7,980 bases of DNA from Opitutia bacterium UBA7441 (GTDB taxonomy: Bacteria > Verrucomicrobiota > Verrucomicrobiia > Opitutales > Coraliomargaritaceae): positions 1 through 7,980 of the forward strand of contig DLQD01000055.1 of assembly GCA_002480015.1 (NCBI GenBank), written 5' to 3'. A model generated the notes under the pieces. That model saw only the letters and a list, made by a program, of their open reading frames with translations. It ran no database searches and had not been told where the DNA came from. A program made the translations under genes and the position numbers. Below are positions 1 to 6,800 of this stretch, one piece after another. Position 1 is the first letter of the stretch. Each line of letters begins with the position of its first letter.

Positions 1-31
1 GAGGACAGCCAACGACTCCACCGCGCAGAGC

Positions 32-262
32 TCACTCCGGCTCGACCAGATCGGGCGAATCCGTCCATGGCAGCGGGAAGGCACTCTTCTGCCAATCCTT
101 GCGCTCTTCGCCGATTGTGGCGAATGCGTCCTCCTCGCCCGCGATCAGGATGCCGGAAAATTTGTAGCGCGTCTCCTCCCCAGTCAGGCGGACGCTACGT
201 TTGCCACTATATGAGACCAGCGTGCGTGCGGTTCTGTAATCGATTTGGCGGATTTTAGGCAT
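32..262 (-). CDS. Small hypothetical protein, 76 residues
   Basis: I do not recognise this protein and assign no function. It is a complete reading frame with an ATG start (complement of 260-262) and a TGA stop (complement of 32-34). An AGGA motif lies 5 nt before the start (complement of 268-271), which supports this start and makes it the only gene here with a clear Shine-Dalgarno. The N-terminal third is basic (MPKIRQIDYRTARTL, then SYSGKRSVRL). The C-terminal half is acidic and ends in a proline/aspartate/glutamate-rich tail. There is no signal peptide, membrane segment or cysteine pair, so a small soluble cytoplasmic protein is expected. It is transcribed away from the metal-efflux operon, and nothing in the sequence links it to metal handling. 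The opposite-strand frame at 67-258 looks like a shadow, having odd Arg/Cys/Pro-rich composition. Confidence 0.55.
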   Translation of the reverse strand: MPKIRQIDYRTARTLVSYSGKRSVRLTGEETRYKFSGILIAGEEDAFATIGEERKDWQKSAFPLPWTDSPDLVEPE

Positions 263-335
263 GTTATTCCTAAATATAAAATGACGGAGCCGCGCAGATC
301 AACGCCCGATTAGATAGATTCGGATATGCGGCAGT
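263..335. promoter_or_regulatory. Divergent intergenic region upstream of the efflux operon
   Basis: This 73-bp gap separates the leftward small gene from the rightward operon and must hold at least part of their control signals. For the minus strand, a TTGATC box (complement of 297-302) and a TATATT box (complement of 273-278) are 18 bp apart and resemble sigma-70 -35/-10 elements. However, the predicted transcript would begin at about 266, after the AGGA at 268-271, so both cannot serve the same leadered transcript. No convincing + strand promoter, and no recognisable CueR/CopY/CusR-type operator, was found by eye. The assignment rests on position and weak box matches. Confidence 0.3.
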
Positions 336-779
336 GTGATCCATACGCTTGCAATATTCAGCCGTAATGACAATAGTAGGTATGTGCTTGCTAAATTCGT
401 CCAGCTTTTGATGGCATGTGCCATCTTCAACCCGCTTTGCTGCTGCACTGCGGGGATGTTGACTACCGACGAAGTCAGGAGCACATCCAGTGAGCACAGT
501 TGCTGTCAGTCAGGGCAAAGCAACGCCCCGGTCAAGACAGGCGAAGACCATGATCCGAATGATTGTCCACATAAGGCACTCAAAGAGTATCAGGTGACCG
601 CACAAAAGGATCTATCCGACACCCCTCAGGCGGCTGCACCATTACCCCTGCTTCTCACGCCCATTGAGATCATCCATTTTGAGCCTTTGGCTCAAATCTC
701 GCATCGTATCCAACTGGCGACCGTTTCGCAGGCACCACCGCCCGCGTTCGCCCAGGTATACTGTGTCTACAGGATCTGA
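336..779 (+). CDS. Secreted Cys/His-rich small protein, first gene of the efflux operon
   Basis: A 147-residue protein with no confident family assignment. The GTG at 336 gives the longest form. GTG at 384 (residue 17) would give a cleaner signal peptide starting MLAKFVQLLMACAIF, so the true start is uncertain. The hydrophobic stretch at residues 21-40 predicts export to the periplasm, with no proper lipobox before Cys35-37. The exported part holds Cys56-Cys57 after His54, then His72, Cys77 and His79 (HDPNDCPH), a spacing suited to soft-metal binding. The rest is Ala/Pro/Leu-rich and ends in PPPAFAQVYCVYRI. It lies 103 bp before the outer-membrane gene on the same strand. Small Cys/His-rich secreted proteins are common beside cus/czc operons, so a periplasmic copper/silver-binding or sensing role is a reasonable inference. 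It is unlike CusF, having no Met-rich OB-fold pattern. Confidence 0.6.
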   Translation: MIHTLAIFSRNDNSRYVLAKFVQLLMACAIFNPLCCCTAGMLTTDEVRSTSSEHSCCQSGQSNAPVKTGEDHDPNDCPHKALKEYQVTAQKDLSDTPQAAAPLPLLLTPIEIIHFEPLAQISHRIQLATVSQAPPPAFAQVYCVYRI

Positions 780-882
780 TTGATCCCGGTTCCTCCCTGC
801 GCCGTGTGCGAAGGGATTGCTCAATATGACTACCCGCAGGGTTCCGTCATGCCCACCAAGAATCGAAGATCCACCATGATCC

Positions 883-2205
883 ATGTATACGCACAAACCA
901 TATCATCAAACTCTACGCGCCTTATTGACCGAGCTTGTTCGTACTCAAAAGAAAACGGCCTCAGCCGCTCGAAACGCAGCGACACGCCTCGCGTTGCTCT
1001 CTTTATTTCCTTTGGCCTCTGCGGCTGGATCGCTCTCCCTCCACCAAGCCGTCGAGCAGGCCTTGGCGGCCAACCATGAACTGCGCGCCCTGCAATACAA
1101 AGCGGAGCAGGCCGACATACGTCTCAGAGCCGCCGGCACACTACCCGATCCGAAGGCCCAATTTACCTACTTCGGTCAATCAGTTGAAACACGTACTGGC
1201 CCCCAGGAAGCCATCTATTCGCTCAGCCAGACCATTCCTTGGTTTGAAAAACTGCGGGTCCAAAAAGTGCAGGCCACGCTGGATGCCGAGGCCCGTGCAC
1301 TTCTCTACGAAGAAGGCCGCCTCCGCTTAAAGGAGGCAGTCACCCGCAGCTTCAGCGAGGTGGCCTACCTGACGCAGACAGTCCACAGCACTGAGCAAAA
1401 CCTCCAATGGATCGAGCGCGCCCAACAGATCGTGGATCAGCAGGTACGTGCCGGGCTGCCCCTCAACGCGCTCCTCCGCCTGGAAGTCGAACTGGAACGC
1501 ACCCGCGACTCGCTCGACAGCCACGCGCAAGCCCTCTACAGTGAACGCACTGGGCTTGCGGTCCTTATGGCCATCGACGAAAGCGAGTTGCCCGTAGTGG
1601 ATACCCTTGAGACCCCTGGCAAAGAGCTGGCCAACGCCGATCGACTTCAAACTGACCTGCTCACGAAAAATCCCGAACTCAAAGCCCTTAGGCGGCAGTT
1701 AGAGGGCGCCGAAGCCGAAACAAGGCGCAACAAGTTGCAGCGCTTTCCCGACGTCATACTCGGGATCAATTACATCCAGATCGGAGACAACGGGACTCCC
1801 ACCCTCGACGCAGGCCGCGATTCCTGGAACATCTCTATCGCCGTCAACCTACCGATTTGGGAGGGCAAAAACCGCGCCATGATTAGCGCAGCCCACTCCG
1901 CAGTACATTCCATCGAGCAAATGTATTGCCAGCGATTACGCAGCCTTCAATCCGAACTCAGCGCGACCCTGAACCGCCACGCGGACAATGCCCGCCGCAT
2001 GGAGCGCTACAGGGAAACGCTCATTCCACTCGCGGAACAGGCGCTCGAAAATTCGCAGGTCGCCTATGAGAGCGGGCAAATCTCGGTGCTCGAGATCATC
2101 GACAGCGAGCGAGCCCTCCTCGATCTACAACTCAAATACTGGCGTACCGTCGCCTTCCTCAGGCAAGACCAAGCCAAAATTGAAGCCCTCACCGGCCAAC
2201 TCTAA
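883..2205 (+). CDS. cusC: TolC-like outer-membrane efflux protein (CusC/CzcC type)
   Basis: This 440-residue outer-membrane factor forms the exit duct of the tripartite metal pump, a trimeric beta barrel with a periplasmic helical tunnel. Two tandem OEP repeats are visible at roughly residues 52-235 and 255-440. The first opens SLSLHQAVEQALAANHEL; the second ends with the typical helix around AYESGQISVLEIIDSERALLDLQ and a final QAKIEALTG. A hydrophobic segment at residues 35-47 ending in ASAA fits a signal peptidase I site. There is no lipobox, so unlike E. coli CusC it is probably not lipidated. About 34 residues precede the hydrophobic core, long for a signal peptide. ATG 883 is the only ATG that works in this frame, but TTG at codon 15 (925) is an alternative. 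No Shine-Dalgarno is evident. The gene ends in tandem stops TAATAG, 24 bp before the fusion-protein gene. Confidence 0.9.
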   Translation: MYTHKPYHQTLRALLTELVRTQKKTASAARNAATRLALLSLFPLASAAGSLSLHQAVEQALAANHELRALQYKAEQADIRLRAAGTLPDPKAQFTYFGQSVETRTGPQEAIYSLSQTIPWFEKLRVQKVQATLDAEARALLYEEGRLRLKEAVTRSFSEVAYLTQTVHSTEQNLQWIERAQQIVDQQVRAGLPLNALLRLEVELERTRDSLDSHAQALYSERTGLAVLMAIDESELPVVDTLETPGKELANADRLQTDLLTKNPELKALRRQLEGAEAETRRNKLQRFPDVILGINYIQIGDNGTPTLDAGRDSWNISIAVNLPIWEGKNRAMISAAHSAVHSIEQMYCQRLRSLQSELSATLNRHADNARRMERYRETLIPLAEQALENSQVAYESGQISVLEIIDSERALLDLQLKYWRTVAFLRQDQAKIEALTGQL

Positions 2206-2229
2206 TAGACAAAAATACTGTCACCTCCC

Positions 2230-3882
2230 ATGAAAACGACACACATCCTCATCGGTAGCGGCCTCCTCGCCCTCGGACTCATCGCCGGCCGCTTCTTCAT
2301 CCCGGACGAAGCCGCCGCGACTGGCGCCGATACAATGCAGGCGCAGAGCAGCGAAACACCCGCCAGCGTGTGGACCTGCTCCATGCACCCGCAAATCCGT
2401 CAACCTGAAGCGGGCGACTGCCCGATCTGCGGCATGGATCTCATTCCATTGACCGAGGACAGCGAAACCAACGACAGCCCCCGAACTTTGCGCATGAGCG
2501 AAAGCTCTAAAGCAATGGCTGAAATCGAAACCTCACCAGTCCTAAGACAAGCGGCCACACATCACATTCGACTCAGCGGAAAACTCGAACGCGCCGAAAC
2601 CGAGGTCAAATCACTGACCGCCCGCTTCCCCGCCCGCGTCGAAAAGCTCTACGTCGATGCCGTCGGCCAGCAAGTGGCGAAAGGCCAAGCGCTCGCCCTT
2701 GTGTATAGCCCAGAGTTACTCAGCGCACAAAACGAACTCCTCATCGCTTATCGCCGCGACCCCGAAGGACGCTTCACCCACGCCGCACGAAAAAAACTAC
2801 TCCTCTGGGATCTGCAGCCCGCTCAAATCAACGCACTCCTGGAGCAAGATGTCGCCAAATTGCAATTCGAACTGCCCGCACCAATCGACGGCATTGTGCT
2901 ATCCAAGCAAATCAACGAAGGTGACTACCTCGAGACCGGAGAGACGCTCTACACCATTGCTGACCTCAGTGAACTCTGGCTCTACCTCGACGCCTACGAA
3001 AGCGACCTGCCCTGGCTGCAAGTGGGGCAACCCGTTAGCTTCGCAATGCAAAGCATTCCCGGCGTCCGCTACGAGAGCAGTATCGACTTCATCGAACCTG
3101 AACTCGATCCGCGCTCGCGCACGGTGCCTGTTCGGGTCCGCGTCGACAATATAGACGGCGCACTCAAACCCGGTATGTTTGTCCAGGCCATCATACTAGC
3201 GAAGGTCGAAGACGCCCGCCTCGTCCCCGCCTCAGCCGTCCTCCGCACCGGACAGCGCGCCGTCGTCTACGTCGAAGTGCCCGGCCAATCAGAGCCAGCC
3301 TACGAAGGACGCGAAATACAGCTCGGCGCTAAAGCAGGCGCATACTACGTCGTCGCCTCCGGCTTGGAGTCGGGCGAGTCTGTCGTCACTAACGGAGCCT
3401 TCAAGATCGACAGCTCCTTACAAATAAAAGCTAAGCCAAGTATGATGTCGATATCATCCGAGGCACCAGCCAAAGGGGCGCTCGAACCGACCCAGTGGCT
3501 ACCCTTGATTGAGCCCTACCTGGACTTGCAGTCCGCGCTTGCGGACGACGATCTCGACTCCGCGAAGAAAGCACTCCAAACGATGATGGGCATCACCGGC
3601 CACAGCGGGGAGGCCGCCAAAATGATCCACAATATGATTGCCGCTGACACCCTGGACGCAATTCGCCGCCCCTCTTTTGAAACACTTTCCAATCACTTAA
3701 TCGAAGCCGTCGAAGCCGCGTCCGGCATAGAGAAGCATACTCTCTATAAAATGCACTGCCCCATGGTCTACAAGGACCGCGGTGCCGACTGGTTGCAAGC
3801 CGATGACAGACTGCGAAACCCCTACTACGGTGCTATGATGCACCGCTGCGGCGAACTAAAAGGCGAAATTAAACCAAAATGA
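2230..3882 (+). CDS. cusB: RND periplasmic adaptor (CusB/CzcB type) with HMBD and DUF3347-like domains
   Basis: This 550-residue membrane-fusion protein bridges the inner-membrane pump and the outer-membrane duct. Residues 5-24 form an uncleaved anchor or signal sequence. Residues 48-74 are a heavy-metal-binding domain: WTCSMHP with Cys50, then CPICGMDLIPL with Cys64 and Cys67. The adaptor core follows: the barrel-sandwich half at about 128-155 (FPARVEKLYVDAVGQQVAKG), a helical hairpin at about 158-213, the returning half (APIDGIVLSKQINEGDYL) at 217-234, and beta-barrel and membrane-proximal domains to about 400. Residues 420-545 match the DUF3347 pattern, with Cys510-Pro-Met, WLQ at 521-523, NPYYG at 530-534 and Met537/Cys540-Gly. 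This C-terminal domain is typical of Bacteroidota-like CusB proteins and could receive metal. The protein is longer than E. coli CusB (about 400) because of these two domains. There is no Shine-Dalgarno before ATG 2230. The stop overlaps the cusA start. Confidence 0.92.
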   Translation: MKTTHILIGSGLLALGLIAGRFFIPDEAAATGADTMQAQSSETPASVWTCSMHPQIRQPEAGDCPICGMDLIPLTEDSETNDSPRTLRMSESSKAMAEIETSPVLRQAATHHIRLSGKLERAETEVKSLTARFPARVEKLYVDAVGQQVAKGQALALVYSPELLSAQNELLIAYRRDPEGRFTHAARKKLLLWDLQPAQINALLEQDVAKLQFELPAPIDGIVLSKQINEGDYLETGETLYTIADLSELWLYLDAYESDLPWLQVGQPVSFAMQSIPGVRYESSIDFIEPELDPRSRTVPVRVRVDNIDGALKPGMFVQAIILAKVEDARLVPASAVLRTGQRAVVYVEVPGQSEPAYEGREIQLGAKAGAYYVVASGLESGESVVTNGAFKIDSSLQIKAKPSMMSISSEAPAKGALEPTQWLPLIEPYLDLQSALADDDLDSAKKALQTMMGITGHSGEAAKMIHNMIAADTLDAIRRPSFETLSNHLIEAVEAASGIEKHTLYKMHCPMVYKDRGADWLQADDRLRNPYYGAMMHRCGELKGEIKPK

Positions 3883-6800
3883 TCAATCGTCTTATACGTT
3901 TCTGCCTTGAGAACAAACTCGTCGTTGTCCTCGCGACGACGATGTTGGTTTTTTGGGGGCTCATGGTTGCACCGTTTGACTGGAAACTGAAATCGCTCCC
4001 CCGAGATCCCATACCGGTCGATGCAATTCCCGACATCGGCGAGAACCAACAAATTGTCTTTACGGAATGGATGGGCCGCTCGCCTCAGGAGATCGAAGAC
4101 CAGGTCACCTATCCGCTGACGACGGCGCTGCTGGGATTGCCACAAGTAAAAACCGTGCGCAGTTACTCCATGTTCGGGTTCTCCTCGATCTATATCATCT
4201 TCAAAGAAGACGCCGAATTCTACTGGACGCGCAGCCGGATTCTGGAAAAACTTAACAGTCTTCCTGCTGGAACTTTACCGGAGGGTGCCTCACCGAAACT
4301 GGGTCCCGACGCCACCGCACTCGGGCAGGTCTACTGGTATACACTCGAAGGACGCGATGCCAATGGACAGCCAACGGGCGGATGGGACCCGCAAGAACTC
4401 CGAAGCGTTCAAGACTGGTATGTTCGTTACGCGCTACAAGGCGTCGACGGAGTAGCCGAGGCCGCATCCATTGGCGGCTTCGTCAAAGAGTATCAAGTCG
4501 ATGTCAATCCCGACGCCTTGCGCAACTATGACATTGCTTTACACGATGTCTTTAACGCGGTGCGTCAGAGTAATCTTGATGTCGGCGCACGTAGCATCGA
4601 AGTCAACAGCGTCGAATACGTCATTCGCGGACTTGGCTTCATTGAAAACATCGATGATCTGCGTAAGACCGTGATCAAATCGCATGAGGGCACACCTATA
4701 ACCTTGGCGCAGGTCGCCGAGATCGAATTGGGACCTGCCCTCCGGCGCGGCGCACTGGATAAGGCGGGCGCTGAAGCGGTCGGCGGCGTGGTAGTCACTC
4801 GCTATGGCGAAAACCCATTGGCCGTGATCCAACGGGTCAAAGAAAAGATCGAAAACATCAGTCCCGGCCTGCCCAAGAAAACATTGGCCGATGGTACCGT
4901 CAGTCAAGTTGAGATCGTCCCCTTCTACGACCGGAGCGGCTTGATCTACGAAACCCTCGGCACGCTCGAAGATGCGGTACGGCAACAGATCCTCGTCACC
5001 ATCATCGTCGTCGTGCTCATGCTCATGCATCTGCGCAGCGCGGCACTCGTCTCCGGCTTGCTACCCCTGGCGGTGCTTTTCGCTTTCATCGGGATGAAGC
5101 TCTTCGATGTTAATGCAAACGTCGTCGCACTCTCAGGCATCGCCATCGCCATTGGAACAATAGTGGACATGGGCGTCGTCCTCACCGAAAACATCCACAG
5201 GCATCTCGACAAAGATAATGCAGGGCCTTCACTCGTGAAGCCCCACGCGCAAGGGTGCCATGCCTCGGCGCGCTTCACGTCTGAAGCCCCGACGAAGAAC
5301 CGTCTCGAAATCGTTTACCGCGCCTGCTCCGAGGTCAGCGGCGCTGTTGTCACCGCAGTGCTCACCACCGTGATCAGCTTCCTCCCCGTCTTCACGATGG
5401 AAGCGGCCGAAGGCAAACTATTCCGGCCGCTGGCCTACACAAAGACCTTCGCCCTAATCGGCTCAATCATCGTCGTCCTTACCGTCATCCCGCCACTGGC
5501 ACATTGGCTCTTAGGCAAAAAAAAGCGCCCAAAATCACCATCAAAAAAGGCCGCTGAAAATCAAATATGGCCATTGATGCAACAGTATTTCCGCGTCGGC
5601 TTGTGCCTGCTTGTAGCGCTCTTCACTGCGTGGTTCTTGTCAATGGATTGGCAACCGCTCGGGGTGGAACAGAGCTTTCTCAATTTCATCTTCGTCACCC
5701 TCTTGATAGGGAGTCTCCTCGGCCTCTTCTATCTGATTATTCATTTCTACGCACGCATCCTGAGCTACTTGCTCCGCGTAAAAACGATTTTTCTACTGGT
5801 CTGCGCCCTCATCCTCGTCTCTGGGTTCACCGTCTGGCTGGGCTGGGGGATGATCTTCGCCTGGATGCCGGAGTTCGTCAAAAAGTCGGATCCTTACGTA
5901 GCCATGGCACAGGCCATGCCGGGACTCGGTAAAGAGTTCATGCCGGACTTAGATGAAGGATCCTTCCTTCTGATGCCGACCACCATGCCCCACGCCTCCA
6001 TCGGCGAGGCCATGGACGTACTCCGCAAGCAGGACATGGCAATCAACGCCATTCCCGAAATCGAATCCGCAGTGGGTAAAATCGGTCGGGTGGAGAGCCC
6101 GCTTGACCCCGCGCCGATCTCGATGATCGAGACCATCATCAACTACAAATCTGAATACAAGACTGACACTAAGGGGCACACTCTCTCATTTCGATATGAT
6201 GATACAAACGGCCGTTTCGTCCACGACGCATCCGGAAACCTGATACCTGACAAAGATGGTCGTCCCTTTCGTCAGTGGCGCGACGAAATCCAAAACTCCG
6301 ACGATATCTGGGCAAAGATCATCGAAGCCGCCGCCATTCCTGGGACCACTTCCGCGCCGAAGCTGCAGCCCATCGCCGCACGCATCGTCATGCTGCAAAG
6401 CGGCATGCGCGCACCCATGGGATTGAAGGTTTATGGCCCCGATCTCCAGACCCTAGAACAAGTCGCACTAAAGATCGAGGGCTACTTGAAAGAAGTGCCG
6501 TCGATCAAATCCGAGGCAGTGCTGGCCGACCGAATCGTGGGTAAGCCTTATCTAGAAATCGACATAGACCACGAAGCGATCGCCCGCTACGGCATCCAAA
6601 TCGGCATGGTGCAGAATGTAATCGAGGTCGCGATCGGCGGCAAGGCAATCACCCAAACCGTCGAGGGCCGTGAGCGCTATCCTGTTCGCATTCGCTACCA
6701 GCGCGAACGACGCGACAGCATAGAGTCGATCGAAAATATACTCGTGGCCGCACCCGGCGGCTCACAGATCCCGATCAAGCAATTGGCCGACATTCGCTAC

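Noticed and set aside
306..323. CCGA...TCGG dyad upstream of the operon as a metal-regulator operator
   Set aside because: Only 4 bp match on each side with a 10-nt spacer, and it fits no CueR, CopY or CusR consensus that I know.
772..786. GGATC-TGATT-GATCC hairpin over the leader-gene stop codon
   Set aside because: A 5-bp stem with no T-tract is too short to call a terminator, and the operon seems to continue.
780..1079. 99-residue + strand frame between the leader protein and cusC
   Set aside because: It begins at a TTG directly after the previous stop, overlaps the cusC N-terminus in another frame, and shows no family pattern. It is most likely a shadow.
1327..1336. AAAGGAGG-like ribosome-binding motif
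   Set aside because: It lies inside the cusC coding sequence (codons for Leu-Lys-Glu-Ala) with no start codon of a plausible gene after it.
4946..5278. 110-residue minus-strand frame covering the palindromic element
   Set aside because: It is antisense to conserved CusA transmembrane helices and its composition matches a complement-frame shadow.
5223..5290. CRISPR-like repeat pair (two 18-bp near repeats 46 bp apart)
   Set aside because: There are only two imperfect copies, lying within a conserved coding gene, and no cas genes; a palindromic element explains the layout better.
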